Numbered from the stretch's first letter, positions 53,735-62,676 are shown. The stretch: 64,000 nt of DNA from Chromobacterium alticapitis (GCF_002924365.1 NZ_PQWB01000017.1:299289-363288); one strand, 5' to 3'. Notes: generated by a model not told the origin, from the sequence alone. Translations and numbers: made by a program.

Positions 53735-53765
53735 TGCTTGATATTATGTATTACATGTCCCGGAC

Positions 53766-53841
53766 GGGTCGTTAGCTCAGCTGGTAGAGCAGCGGACTCT
53801 TAATCCGTAGGTCGAAAGTTCGAATCTTTCACGACCCACCA
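53766..53841 (+). tRNA. tRNA-Lys (anticodon CTT), copy 2
   Basis: Same body with anticodon CTT (GGACTCTTAATCC) and a distinct T-stem (GAAAG/CTTTC). CCA encoded. Confidence 0.97.
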
Positions 53842-53867
53842 TCCAGACATGTGCCGTACTGTTGTGC

Positions 53868-53943
53868 GGGTCGTTAGCTCAGCTGGTAGAGCAGCGGACT
53901 TTTAATCCGTTGGTCGCAGGTTCGAATCCCGCACGACCCACCA
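53868..53943 (+). tRNA. tRNA-Lys (anticodon TTT), copy 3
   Basis: Sequence identical to copy 1. Confidence 0.97.
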
Positions 53944-53970
53944 GTCAGATCGGTGATCAGTTTCCAGGAT

Positions 53971-54046
53971 GGGTCGTTAGCTCAGCTGGTAGAGCAGCGG
54001 ACTCTTAATCCGTAGGTCGAAAGTTCGAATCTTTCACGACCCACCA
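53971..54046 (+). tRNA. tRNA-Lys (anticodon CTT), copy 4
   Basis: Sequence identical to copy 2. Confidence 0.97.
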
Positions 54047-54079
54047 CCATCCTGCATGATCGCGGCAGTTTTTCTCGCT

Positions 54080-54155
54080 GGGTCGTTAGCTCAGCTGGTA
54101 GAGCAGCGGACTCTTAATCCGTAGGTCGAAAGTTCGAATCTTTCACGACCCACCA
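54080..54155 (+). tRNA. tRNA-Lys (anticodon CTT), copy 5
   Basis: Sequence identical to copies 2 and 4; followed by the array's terminator. Confidence 0.97.
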
Positions 54156-54164
54156 GCATTCTTC

Positions 54165-54196
54165 AAAAAGCCCGGCGTTTCGACGCCGGGCTTTTT
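54165..54196 (+). terminator. Terminator of the tRNA-Lys array
   Basis: A 14-bp stem AAAAAGCCCGGCGT / ACGCCGGGCTTTTT with a UUCG-type loop, ten nt after the last tRNA, followed by more T. Confidence 0.92.
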
Positions 54197-54280
54197 GTTT
54201 TTCCGCGGCCGCGGTGTCGCCGCGCGCAAGCTTGCCGCATAATGGCTGCCGGATTCCAAATGATTCTGCAAGGGGGCGTG

Positions 54281-54610
54281 ATGAATAAGCTGACGAAGGT
54301 CGGGCTGCTGCTGGCGGTTTTATGGAGCGGCGCCGCATTGGCGCAGACAGTCGATGAGCAGCTGTTAGCGGCGCAAATGGCTTTTCAGCAGGCGGAGAGC
54401 CAGCAGCAGAAGTCGGACAAGCGCTTGAAGGATGCTCAGGATGCCAAGACGCTGGCCGAACAGAAGCTGGCCGGGGCTCAGGCCGCGCTGGACAAGGCCG
54501 ATGCCGAGCTGACCGCCGCCACGGCGGCGCAGAACCAGGCGCAGCAGGCTTCGCAGCAGGCTACGCAAACGCTGCAGCAGGCCTGGCAGCGCAAGGAAGG
54601 CGCCCAGTAA
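54281..54610 (+). CDS. Exported coiled-coil protein of unknown function
   Basis: A 109-residue protein: signal peptide MNKLTKVGLLLAVLWSGAALA, then an unbroken Gln/Ala/Lys-rich helix from about residue 25 to the end, with heptad-like spacing, likely a coiled coil. AGGGGG precedes ATG 54281. It converges on another exported coiled-coil protein with only 3 nt between the stops. Function unknown. Confidence 0.75.
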   Translation: MNKLTKVGLLLAVLWSGAALAQTVDEQLLAAQMAFQQAESQQQKSDKRLKDAQDAKTLAEQKLAGAQAALDKADAELTAATAAQNQAQQASQQATQTLQQAWQRKEGAQ

Positions 54611-54613
54611 ACG

Positions 54614-55201
54614 CTATTGGCCGCGCAACTGGCGGTAGCGCTGCAGATCTTGTTGCATTTTTAGCTTAAAAGCTTCGATCTCGGCATGTTTGGCCGCCAT
54701 TTGGGTTTGCAGATCCTTTTGTTCGCGCTGCAGCACCTGCTGGTTGTGCAGGGTGTTGGCGGGCGGCGTCTGGCGCAGCTTCTGGCTGAGCGCCAGGTCT
54801 TTTTGCAGATCGCGCTGCTGGATGGCCAGGCCCTGGGCGCGCAGTTCCTGGGCGTGGTAGGCCGATTGCAGCACGGCGAGCTGCTTGGCGCGGTCGGCTT
54901 GCAGATCGGCCAAGGTGGAGTAGCTCTGGACCAGCGCCTGGTCGTGGCGGGCGGCTTCCTGCTGTTTTTGTTGCAGCTGCCGCGCGGCGGCGGCAGAAGC
55001 TTCGCGGCTTTGCCGTTGCGCCTCGCTCTCGGCCGGTTTTCTCACGGTGCCCTGCCGGCTGAGTTCGGCCACGCCGCGGCTCTGGTTCTGCAGCGGCGGG
55101 GCGTCGCTGTAATGCGTCTTGCCGGTCTCATCCAGCCATTTGTACACATCGGCATGGGCCAGTGAGCACAGCAGCAGAAGAGGCCCGGCGAGGCGCTTCA
55201 T
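54614..55201 (-). CDS. DUF4124-domain exported coiled-coil protein
   Basis: A 195-residue protein with signal peptide [17 protein letters not shown], a DUF4124 motif (DVYKWLDETGKTHYSDAPP) and a long Gln-rich coiled coil (residues about 65-190). It begins in a TGATG overlap with pyrE, so it is translated from the pyrE mRNA. Function unknown. Confidence 0.88.
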   Translation of the reverse strand: MKRLAGPLLLLCSLAHADVYKWLDETGKTHYSDAPPLQNQSRGVAELSRQGTVRKPAESEAQRQSREASAAAARQLQQKQQEAARHDQALVQSYSTLADLQADRAKQLAVLQSAYHAQELRAQGLAIQQRDLQKDLALSQKLRQTPPANTLHNQQVLQREQKDLQTQMAAKHAEIEAFKLKMQQDLQRYRQLRGQ

Positions 55202-55845
55202 CAGTAATCGACTCCGTATTGGGCGCGGTAGGCGCGCACCGCGTCGAGGTGGGCTGCCATTTCCGGATGGTTTTCCAGATAGCCCAGCAGGTCTTTCAGC
55301 GTGGCGATGGCCACCACCGGCAGGCCGTGCTGCTTGGCCACTTCCTGCACCGCGGACAGTTCGCCCTGGCCGCGCTCCATGCGGTCCAGCGCGATGGCCA
55401 CGCCGGCAGGCTCGGCGCCGGCGGCGCGTATCATTTCCACGGATTCGCGCACCGAAGTACCGGCCGAGATCACGTCGTCTATGATCAGCACCTTGCCCTT
55501 GAGCGGCGCGCCGACCAGGGTGCCGCCTTCGCCGTGGTCTTTGGCTTCCTTGCGATTGTAGGCGAAGGGCACGTTGCGGCCTTGCTCGGCCAGCGCCATG
55601 CCGGCGGCGGCGGCCAGGATGATGCCCTTGTAGGCGGGGCCGAACAGCATGTCGAACTCGACGCCGCTCCGCTGGATGGACTGGGCGTAGAAGCGCGACA
55701 GCTTCAGCGTGGACTCGCCGTCGTTGAACAGGCCGGTGTTGAAGAAGTACGGCGATTGGCGTCCCGCCTTGGTGATGAACTCGCCAAACTTCAAAACCTG
55801 CTTGTCGAGCGCAAAACGAATAAACTCTTGACGGAAATCGCTCAT
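55201..55845 (-). CDS. pyrE: Orotate phosphoribosyltransferase
   Basis: A 214-residue pyrimidine-synthesis enzyme that joins orotate and PRPP to OMP. The PRPP loop is [27 protein letters not shown] is the other substrate loop. ATG 55845 with GGAG five nt upstream is preferred to GTG 55851. Divergent from exonuclease III. Confidence 0.97.
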   Translation of the reverse strand: MSDFRQEFIRFALDKQVLKFGEFITKAGRQSPYFFNTGLFNDGESTLKLSRFYAQSIQRSGVEFDMLFGPAYKGIILAAAAGMALAEQGRNVPFAYNRKEAKDHGEGGTLVGAPLKGKVLIIDDVISAGTSVRESVEMIRAAGAEPAGVAIALDRMERGQGELSAVQEVAKQHGLPVVAIATLKDLLGYLENHPEMAAHLDAVRAYRAQYGVDY

Positions 55846-55920
55846 CTTCACTCCTTGATGAAATCGTTAACTGTTTGAACGGCTGATTAAATTGCCGCAA
55901 GCATACCACGGGAGACACCC

Positions 55921-56697
55921 TTGCTTCGAATCGTTTCCGCCAACCTGAACGGCATCCGCTCGGCGGACAAAAAAGGCTTTTTCGACTGGCTGGCCACCAT
56001 CAACGCCGACTTCGTCTGCGTGCAGGAATTGAAGGCGCAGGCCGGCGATCTGTCCGAGCGCATGCGCGCGCCGGATGGCCTGACCGGCTATTTCCACTAT
56101 GCCGAGAAAAAGGGCTATAGCGGCGTCGGCGTCTACACCCGCCACCAGCCGGACGCGGTGGTGGAGGGGCTGGGCGTGGACTGGATCGATGCCGAAGGCC
56201 GTTTCCTGCAGCTGGATTTCGGCAATCTGTCCGTCATCTCGCTGTACCTGCCGTCCGGCTCCAGCAGCGATGAACGGCAGCAGGTGAAGTTCGATTTTCT
56301 CGATGTGTTCATGCCGCATCTGGAGAAGCTGAAGGCGGCCGGCCGCGACATCGTGATCTGCGGCGACTGGAACATCGCCCACAATGAGATCGACCTGAAA
56401 AACTGGAAGGGCAATCTGAAGAATTCCGGCTTCCTGCCGGAGGAGCGCGCCTGGATGACGGACCTGCTGGGCCGTGTGGGCTGGCGCGACGCCTGGCGTC
56501 AGCTGTACCCGGACGCGCCAGGCTATACCTGGTGGAGCAACCGCGGCCAGGCTTACGCCAAGGACGTGGGCTGGCGCATCGATTACCACATCGTCACGCC
56601 GTCGCTGATGGAGTTGGCCGAATCTTCCAGCGTCTACAAGGACGAGAAATTTTCCGATCACGCGCCGCTGATCGTCGATTATCGCCGGGAGCTGTGA
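55921..56697 (+). CDS. xth: Exodeoxyribonuclease III (AP endonuclease)
   Basis: A 258-residue base-excision-repair nuclease. VQELKAQ (metal Glu), CGDWNIAHNEIDLKN (Asp/Asn) and KFSDHAPL (catalytic His) are intact. The start is an unusual TTG at 55921 with GGGAG six nt upstream; no ATG or GTG fits the conserved N-terminus. It overlaps the next gene as TGATG. Confidence 0.95.
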   Translation: MLRIVSANLNGIRSADKKGFFDWLATINADFVCVQELKAQAGDLSERMRAPDGLTGYFHYAEKKGYSGVGVYTRHQPDAVVEGLGVDWIDAEGRFLQLDFGNLSVISLYLPSGSSSDERQQVKFDFLDVFMPHLEKLKAAGRDIVICGDWNIAHNEIDLKNWKGNLKNSGFLPEERAWMTDLLGRVGWRDAWRQLYPDAPGYTWWSNRGQAYAKDVGWRIDYHIVTPSLMELAESSSVYKDEKFSDHAPLIVDYRREL

Positions 56698-57293
56698 TGT
56701 GGGACGACGATGACGTGACGCTGCTGACGGTTCCTGGCTGGGGCGATTCCGGCCCGGCGCATTGGCAAAGCCGTTGGGAGCTGACTTATCCGCTGGCGCG
56801 TCGAGTCGTCCAGCAGAGCTGGCTGTATCCGAGCCGCGACGCCTGGGTGGCGGGGTTGGCGGCTGCCGTGGCGGACATCCCCGGCCAACTGGTCATCGCC
56901 GCGCATAGTCTGGGCTGCCATGCGACGGTTGCCTGGCTGTTGCAGGCCTCGCTGGCGGATCAGCGCCGGGTCAAGGGGGCGTTATTGGTGGCGCCGCCGG
57001 CCTTGCCGATTCTGCCGGCTACTGCGCGGGCCAGCGGCGAGCTGCCGGACGGGGCGGCCTTGCCGGATTTCGCCGGTTTCGAGGCGGCGGATACGCGGCG
57101 CTTGCCGGTTCCGGCCATCGTCGCGGCCAGCCATGACGACCCGTTCTGCGATTTCGCGGAGGCTGCGCGCATGGCGGACGGTTGGGGGGCGGATGGGTTC
57201 GACGCCGGCAACTGCGGCCATATGGGCAGCCATGCCGGCCTGGGGAGCTGGCCGGCCGGTCAGAGCCTGCTGCAGCGCTTGATCCTGGGGTGA
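56697..57293 (+). CDS. RBBP9/YdeN-like serine hydrolase
   Basis: A 198-residue alpha/beta hydrolase. VPGWGDSGPAHWQS is the family N-terminus, AAHSLGCH holds the nucleophile Ser, and GNCGHMGSHAGLG the catalytic His. Substrate unknown. It is coupled to xth by the TGATG overlap. Its 3' side is followed by repeats R2 and R1. Confidence 0.9.
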   Translation: MWDDDDVTLLTVPGWGDSGPAHWQSRWELTYPLARRVVQQSWLYPSRDAWVAGLAAAVADIPGQLVIAAHSLGCHATVAWLLQASLADQRRVKGALLVAPPALPILPATARASGELPDGAALPDFAGFEAADTRRLPVPAIVAASHDDPFCDFAEAARMADGWGADGFDAGNCGHMGSHAGLGSWPAGQSLLQRLILG

Positions 57294-57300
57294 GGCCTGG

Positions 57301-57328
57301 CCCCCTCTCCCCCGAGGGGAGAGGGGAG
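57301..57328 (+). repeat. R2 CTCTCCCC hairpin repeat, copy c
   Basis: CCCCCTCTCCCCCGAGGGGAGAGGGG, eight nt after the hydrolase stop; may end its transcript. Confidence 0.7.
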
Positions 57329-57364
57329 GCTGCGAACCCGCCCGCATCCGTTCGCCGCCTGTTC

Positions 57365-57398
57365 GTAGCGCGGGTTGGCCGCAAGGCCATATCCGCGA
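57365..57398 (+). repeat. R1 palindromic repeat, copy d
   Basis: GTAGCGCGGGTTGGCC...GGCCATATCCGCGA; paired with inverted copy e 80 nt downstream. Confidence 0.75.
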
Positions 57399-57478
57399 TT
57401 CCGGCAGCTTCGCTCGCGGCAATGGCCTGGGTCCCGCGCACGCAACCGCGTTCACGCATCTCGATGGGATCACATCGT

Positions 57479-57511
57479 TCGCGGGTATGGCCGCGGGCCA
57501 ATCCGCGCTAC
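57479..57511 (-). repeat. R1 palindromic repeat, copy e (inverted)
   Basis: TCGCGGGTATGGCC...GGCCAATCCGCGCTAC, inverted partner of copy d. Confidence 0.75.
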
Positions 57512-57536
57512 CAGGCTTGTGAGAGAGGAGGGCGCC

Positions 57537-58376
57537 TCAGCGCTCCACCGGCCGCGCCGGGTCGCTGCACCATTCGCTCCAGGAGCCCGGATAGAGGCGG
57601 CTGCCGTGGAAGCCGGCGATTTCCATCGCCAGCAGGTTTTGGCAGGCGGTGACGCCGGAGCCGCATTGATGAACGATGGCGGCCGGATCGAAGCCCTCGC
57701 CCAGCAGCGCTTCCCATTCCGCGCGCAGTTGCGCGGCGGGCTTGTAATGCTGCTCGGCCGTCAGGTTGTTCATGAAGAAACGGTTGGCCGCGCCCGGGAT
57801 GTGGCCGCCCACCGGATCTATGGTTTCGCCTACGCCGCGGAAGCGGTCCGCGCTGCGCGCGTCCACCACGGTGAAGGATTGCTGCTCCAGATTGGCCTGC
57901 ACGGCGTCGGCGTCCACGGTTTGCTGCAGGGCGGCGCGGATGGCGAAGCGGCGCGAGTTGCGCGCTGGCGCAGCCTGGTCCAGCGGCAGGCCGGCGGCTT
58001 TCCAGGCGGCGAGGCCGCCATCCAGCACGGCCACTTTTTCGTGGCCCAGCCAGCGCAGCAGCCACCAGGCGCGCGCCGCGTATTGGCCGCTGCCGTCGTC
58101 GTAGGCTACGACCTGCATGTCCGCATCCACGCCTATCGCGCCCAGGTCCACCGCCAGCCTTTGGCCATCCGGCAACGGGTGGCGGCCGTTGCGGCCGTTC
58201 TTGCTGCCTGACAGGTGATAGTCCAGATGCAGGTAGCGCGCGTCGGGGATGTGGCCCTGCTCATAGGCGGCGTGGCCGTAATCGGCGTTGTCCAGCTGGA
58301 AGCGGCAGTCCAGCACGATGCAGTGGGCGCGGTCCTGCTGGGCAAGTTGCGCCGCGGAAATCAGCGTGGTGTACAT
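57537..58376 (-). CDS. 3-mercaptopyruvate/thiosulfate sulfurtransferase (two rhodanese domains)
   Basis: A 279-residue protein with an inactive N-terminal rhodanese domain (about 1-130) and an active C-terminal one (about 155-275) whose Cys lies in QCGSGVTACQ. CGSGVTA is the SseA-type active loop, favouring 3-mercaptopyruvate as sulfur donor. Divergent from the chemoreceptor gene. Confidence 0.92.
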   Translation of the reverse strand: MYTTLISAAQLAQQDRAHCIVLDCRFQLDNADYGHAAYEQGHIPDARYLHLDYHLSGSKNGRNGRHPLPDGQRLAVDLGAIGVDADMQVVAYDDGSGQYAARAWWLLRWLGHEKVAVLDGGLAAWKAAGLPLDQAAPARNSRRFAIRAALQQTVDADAVQANLEQQSFTVVDARSADRFRGVGETIDPVGGHIPGAANRFFMNNLTAEQHYKPAAQLRAEWEALLGEGFDPAAIVHQCGSGVTACQNLLAMEIAGFHGSRLYPGSWSEWCSDPARPVER

Positions 58377-58555
58377 GGCGAAAGAGCGAGGTGGAAACCG
58401 ACAGCTTAACGGTTGTCTGCACGCGCTGGCAATTGTACTAAAACGTTAACATTGACCATTCTGATTAGTACCTTATCGGCGTATGCTGTCGATCTAGCCG
58501 GCGCCAATCCGGGATCGAAAACCAAAAACAGACTTCGTAACGGGGATGAGTGAAT

Positions 58556-60205
58556 ATGTTAAGTGCATTGAATATAGGCCAGCGCATCCTGCTGCTGGCC
58601 GGCAGCCTGTTGTTGGCCTTGTTCCTGGTGGGCGGCGGAGCCTGGTGGGCGATGGATGGCGTGCAGCATGAGCTGCAAACGCTGTTTGCCGACAAGATCG
58701 CCTTCCGCCATCAGCTGGACAGCATGCAGCGGACGATGATGCAGATCCGGCAGGATGAGAAGAATATCTTCATCAGCATCGGCAATCCGGCGAATACCGA
58801 CCAGAGCATACAGACCAACAAACAGTGGCTGGACAAGGATATCGCCAAGCTGCGTGAGCAGACCGCGCAGGCCAAAGGCATGGCGATGGCGGCCGAGCAT
58901 CAGGCCGAGTTCGACAGCGTGCTGGCCGGATTGGATGGCTACGCCCAAGGCATGGCGGATTTGTACAGCAAGATCGAAAAAGGCCAGATTTCCGCGGCCA
59001 ATATCGGCGACGCCGGCATCATCCCGTTCAAGCCCAAGTTGTACGCCGCCCGCGATGCCCTGAAGAAAATGACCGAACTGGCCGACAACACGGCGAAAGA
59101 CGCCGAGGATGCGATGATGGCGACGATGCGCCGCACCATCCAGCTGCTGATGACCGTGCTGCTGCTGGCGCTGGCCATCGGCGCGGGCCTGGCCTGGGTG
59201 ATCGCCCGTTCCATCACCAGGCCGCTGGGTTCGATGCGGGAGCGGATGCGCCATGCGGCCGAACACAACGATCTGACTGTGGCGATAGAGCAGAGCGGCC
59301 GCGACGAAGTCAGCGAAACCGGTCGCGCGCTGTCGCAACTGCTGGGCAATCTGCGCGGCTTCATCGAGCGGACCCGGCAGGATTCCGCCCAAGTCAATGA
59401 CACCGCGGCGTCTTTGTCCGACGTTTCGCGGCGCATCGCCGAAGCCTCGCGCCAGCAGACCGATGCCTCCTCCTCCACCGCGGCGGCGGTGGAGCAAATG
59501 ACGGTCAGCATCAATCTGGTGGCCGAGCATGCGGCGGAAATGGCTGGGGAAGCCAAGAGCAGCATGCAGGAAGCGGTAGGCGGCAGCCAGGTGGCGGGCG
59601 AGGCGGCGCGGGAGATGAACGAGATCGCGCGGGTGATAGGCGAGTCGGAAACCGTCATCGACAGCCTGAACCAGCGCTCGGATGAAATCGGCAATATCGT
59701 CGAAGTGATCCACGATATCGCCGAGCAGACCAATCTATTGGCGCTGAACGCGGCGATCGAGGCGGCGCGGGCCGGCGAAACGGGTCGCGGCTTCGCCGTG
59801 GTGGCGGACGAGGTGCGCAAGCTGGCGGAGCGCACCGCTCAGGCGACGGGCGAGATTTCCGCCAAGATCCAGGCAGTGCAGGGGGATACCGCCACCGCGG
59901 TGGCCAGCATGCGCGAGGCGGCGGCGCGAGTGGGCAGCGGCGTGAAGCTCAGCGGCCAAGTCAGCGCCAGGCTGGAGCAGATTCAGGCCTTGTCGTCAGG
60001 CTTGCTGGACAAGACCAGCGAAATCGCGGCGGCCATGCGCGAACAGGGCACGGCCAGCAACGAGGCGGCCCGCAGCGTGGAGCGCATCGCCAGCATGGGG
60101 GTGGAAAACGGCCAGTCCGTCGAGGCCTCGTCCGGCATGGCGCAGCAGCTGTCGCAGCTGGCCCATGGGCTGGATCAGGCGATCAGCCGCTTCCGCACCG
60201 CTTGA
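58556..60205 (+). CDS. Methyl-accepting chemotaxis protein
   Basis: A 549-residue chemoreceptor: first transmembrane helix about 10-33 ([20 protein letters not shown]), a periplasmic four-helix sensor to about 190, second helix about 195-220, HAMP, and the signalling tip [20 protein letters not shown] in the conserved hairpin. ATG 58556 is chosen over GTG 58550. The ligand is unknown. No che genes are nearby, so it works with a remote chemotaxis cluster. Confidence 0.95.
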   Translation: MLSALNIGQRILLLAGSLLLALFLVGGGAWWAMDGVQHELQTLFADKIAFRHQLDSMQRTMMQIRQDEKNIFISIGNPANTDQSIQTNKQWLDKDIAKLREQTAQAKGMAMAAEHQAEFDSVLAGLDGYAQGMADLYSKIEKGQISAANIGDAGIIPFKPKLYAARDALKKMTELADNTAKDAEDAMMATMRRTIQLLMTVLLLALAIGAGLAWVIARSITRPLGSMRERMRHAAEHNDLTVAIEQSGRDEVSETGRALSQLLGNLRGFIERTRQDSAQVNDTAASLSDVSRRIAEASRQQTDASSSTAAAVEQMTVSINLVAEHAAEMAGEAKSSMQEAVGGSQVAGEAAREMNEIARVIGESETVIDSLNQRSDEIGNIVEVIHDIAEQTNLLALNAAIEAARAGETGRGFAVVADEVRKLAERTAQATGEISAKIQAVQGDTATAVASMREAAARVGSGVKLSGQVSARLEQIQALSSGLLDKTSEIAAAMREQGTASNEAARSVERIASMGVENGQSVEASSGMAQQLSQLAHGLDQAISRFRTA

Positions 60206-60206
60206 T

Positions 60207-60605
60207 TCAGCCGGCGAGAGCGGCGCGCAGCCGCGCGGCCAGGTCCGCCTGGCCGTGATCGGCGCCTTCGCGCCGCGGCGCGGCCCAGATCGGGCTGGGG
60301 AAATGGGCATCGTCGGCGAAGCGCGGAATCACATGCCAGTGCAGGTGCGGCACCATATTGCCCAGGCTGGCCAGATTGATCTTGGCCGGCTTCATCACGG
60401 ATCGCAGCGCGGATTCGGTCCGGTAGACCCAGTCCATCAGGTGGGCGCGGTCCTCGGGCGCGAGATCGGTCATCTCGGCCGCGTGGGCTTGCCAGATGAC
60501 GCGGCAAAAGCCGGGATAGCCAGGCTCGTTCGCCAGGATGACGCGCAGCCGCGCGTCCTGGTACAGCAATTCGCCTGCCGGCTCGCGGCACAATTCGCAA
60601 TCCAT
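60207..60605 (-). CDS. HIT-family hydrolase
   Basis: A 132-residue protein with the histidine triad HLHWHVIPRF and a CELC cysteine pair at the start. HIT proteins hydrolyse nucleotide phosphoramidates or dinucleotides. Its stop lies 1 nt from that of the chemoreceptor; they converge without a terminator. Confidence 0.93.
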   Translation of the reverse strand: MDCELCREPAGELLYQDARLRVILANEPGYPGFCRVIWQAHAAEMTDLAPEDRAHLMDWVYRTESALRSVMKPAKINLASLGNMVPHLHWHVIPRFADDAHFPSPIWAAPRREGADHGQADLAARLRAALAG

Positions 60606-60743
60606 GGTTCGCTCCCTATTCTATTGGTTTGTTGATTCTACCCCCGCTATGCTCAACGGGGCAGTCATGGCGGTCTGTTATACTGATGGAGTCGGCCTCA
60701 GCGCCGATGGGCGTTCCAGAATCATAACCAGCCGGGAATCATC

Positions 60744-62060
60744 GTGAGTTTCGTCAACAGCCTCTTCGTCATTGCCGTCCTGATCACCGCCAGCGCTTTT
60801 TTCTCGGTATCGGAAATTTCGCTCGCAGCCGCGCGCAAGATCAAGCTGCGGCAATTGGCCGAGGAGGGCAATCACAATGCCGAGCGGGTGCTGGAACTGC
60901 AAGACCAGCCCGGCCACTTCTTCACCGTGGTGCAGATCGGCCTCAACGCCGTGGCCATCCTGGCCGGTATTCTGGGCGAGGCGGCCTTCACGCCTTACTT
61001 CGCCACGCTGCTGCACATGCTGACGCCGGCGGAGTGGGTGGAGCATCTGAGCTTCATCCTGTCTTTCGTCTCGGTCACCGCGCTGTTCGTGCTGTTCGCC
61101 GACCTGATGCCCAAGCGGCTGGGCATGGTGGCGCCTGAGCGCATCGCGCTCCTGGTGGTGCGTCCCATGATGTTTTGCGTCACCCTGTTCCGGCCGCTGG
61201 TGTGGCTGTTCAACGGCTTGGCCAATGTGTTCTTCCGCATGCTGGGCGTGCCGACGGCGCGGCCGGAAGACCTGACTCCGGCCGACCTGCTGGCGATGAT
61301 GGACGCCGGCGCCGAGGCCGGCGTGCTGCAGCAGCGCGAGCACCATTTGATCGAGAACGTGTTCGAGCTGGAAAGCCGCACCGTGCCCTCGTCGATGACG
61401 GCGCGCGAAAGCATAGTCTATTTCACGCTGCACGAGGACGAAGGCAGCATCAAGCAGAAAATCGCCGAACATCCGCATACCAAGTTCCTGGTGTGCGACG
61501 GCGTGATCGACTCGGTGATCGGCTACGTGGATTCCAAGGACATCCTGATGCGGCTGATCAATCAGCAGAGCCTGTCGATGAAGCGCGAGCTGACGATACG
61601 CAATGTGCTGATCATTCCGGATTCGCTGACTTTGTCCGAACTGCTGGAGCGGTTCAAGGCCTCGCGCGAGGACTTCGCGGTGGTGATGAACGAATACGCG
61701 CTGGTGGTGGGCGTGATCACGCTGAACGACCTGATGAGCACGGTGATGGGCGACCTGGTCAACCAGTTCCAGGAAGAGCAGATCGTGCGCCGCGACGACC
61801 GTTCCTGGCTGGTGGACGGCGCTACGCCGGTGGAAGACGTGCTGCGCGCGCTGGGCATCGACTCCTTCCCCGACGACGAGAACTACGAAACCATCGCCGG
61901 CTTCATGATGTACATGCTGCGGCGCATTCCCAAGCGCACCGACAGCGTGGAGTTCGAGGGCTACAAGTTCGAGGTGGTGGACATCGACAACTACCGGATA
62001 GACCAGCTGCTGGTGACGCTGATTCCGCCCGCGGCGGCCGAGGCAGAGTCCGCCCGCTGA
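60744..62060 (+). CDS. DUF21-CBS-CorC_HlyC membrane protein (UPF0053)
   Basis: A 438-residue protein: DUF21 membrane domain (about 1-190, SASAFFSVSEISLAAARKIKL-like; FFSVSEISLAAAR seen), two CBS domains (about 210-335) and a CorC_HlyC domain (about 345-430). Relatives take part in Mg/Co efflux or magnesium homeostasis. The start is GTG at 60744. The older label haemolysin is not supported. Confidence 0.9.
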   Translation: MSFVNSLFVIAVLITASAFFSVSEISLAAARKIKLRQLAEEGNHNAERVLELQDQPGHFFTVVQIGLNAVAILAGILGEAAFTPYFATLLHMLTPAEWVEHLSFILSFVSVTALFVLFADLMPKRLGMVAPERIALLVVRPMMFCVTLFRPLVWLFNGLANVFFRMLGVPTARPEDLTPADLLAMMDAGAEAGVLQQREHHLIENVFELESRTVPSSMTARESIVYFTLHEDEGSIKQKIAEHPHTKFLVCDGVIDSVIGYVDSKDILMRLINQQSLSMKRELTIRNVLIIPDSLTLSELLERFKASREDFAVVMNEYALVVGVITLNDLMSTVMGDLVNQFQEEQIVRRDDRSWLVDGATPVEDVLRALGIDSFPDDENYETIAGFMMYMLRRIPKRTDSVEFEGYKFEVVDIDNYRIDQLLVTLIPPAAAEAESAR

Positions 62061-62192
62061 TATTACGAATGGTTACACCCGCTTACACGCGGCTCACAGA
62101 CGGGGCGGGAGGGGCTGCCTAAGATGGATTCAAGGACGCGTCGCCAAGACGCTCCAGACAACGATCCCCAACTTGGATTCGGGAGAATGACC

Positions 62193-62435
62193 ATGAAGAA
62201 ACTGACCGCCCTCCTGCTGGCCGCCACCCTCGGCCTGGCCTCCGTCGCCACCTACGCCGCCGATGCCTCCGCGCCGGCCGCCAAGGCCGCCGCGCCCATG
62301 CATAAGCACCACCACCACAAGAAGCACCATGCCAAGAAGGCCAGCTCCGCGCCGGCCGCGCAAAAAGCCCAGGCCGCCAAGAAGCACCATCACAAAAAGC
62401 ATCATCATCACAAGAAGCACCACCCGATGAAGTAA
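62193..62435 (+). CDS. Histidine/lysine-rich small exported protein
   Basis: An 80-residue protein: signal peptide MKKLTALLLAATLGLASVATYA, then a low-complexity Ala/Lys/His tail with clusters such as HKHHHHKKHH and KKHHHHKKHH. It probably binds transition metals (nickel, zinc or copper) in the periplasm, or acts like acid-shock peptides. GGGAG is seven nt before ATG 62193; ATG 62187 is also in frame. A terminator follows. Confidence 0.8.
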   Translation: MKKLTALLLAATLGLASVATYAADASAPAAKAAAPMHKHHHHKKHHAKKASSAPAAQKAQAAKKHHHKKHHHHKKHHPMK

Positions 62436-62472
62436 GCCGGGCCTGATGGCCGGGTTTATCCCGATCCAACGG

Positions 62473-62498
62473 AAAGGAGGCGAAAGCCTCCTTTTTTG
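62473..62498 (+). terminator. Terminator of the histidine-rich gene
   Basis: AAAGGAGGC / GCCTCCTTT stem with a GAAA tetraloop, then TTTT. Confidence 0.9.
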
Positions 62499-62518
62499 CT
62501 GGTTTCTCTCCACTGAAA

Positions 62519-62534
62519 CTGACCTAAATGACAG
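62519..62534 (+). promoter_or_regulatory. CviR-type (LuxR family) quorum-sensing box upstream of the chitinase gene
   Basis: CTGACCTAAATGACAG matches the CviR recognition pattern CTGNCC-N4-GGNCAG at every fixed base but one (T for G). A -10-like TATTCT lies at 62554-62559, which puts the box centre about 40 nt before the expected transcription start, the usual activation position for LuxR-type regulators. Confidence 0.7.
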
Positions 62535-62596
62535 GTGGGTAATTTTCCACTTGTATTCTAGCTCGGATATTTCGATTCTGATACCAATGTAATACC

Positions 62597-62612
62597 ACAT
62601 GAAATTTCATGT
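62597..62612. promoter_or_regulatory. 16-bp perfect palindrome in the chitinase leader
   Basis: ACATGAAATTTCATGT, perfectly symmetric, lies downstream of the inferred start site and 65 nt before the chitinase ATG. The location suits a repressor operator or RNA hairpin. Confidence 0.45.
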
Positions 62613-62676
62613 TGGAGATTGCAGGGCATCAAGCGGCACGCATGCCGCGTCATCATCGATACAGAGGAGAAGCACC

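Noticed and set aside
53659-54155. tRNA array as an integration site of a prophage or island
   Set aside because: No integrase, no truncated tRNA copy and normal housekeeping genes on both sides.
60744-62060. Haemolysin
   Set aside because: The DUF21-CBS-CorC architecture indicates a metal-homeostasis membrane protein; the haemolysin label is historical.
62193-62435. Histidine-rich peptide as a leader peptide for his-type attenuation
   Set aside because: It has a signal peptide, a Lys/Ala-rich body, its own terminator, and no histidine biosynthesis gene downstream.
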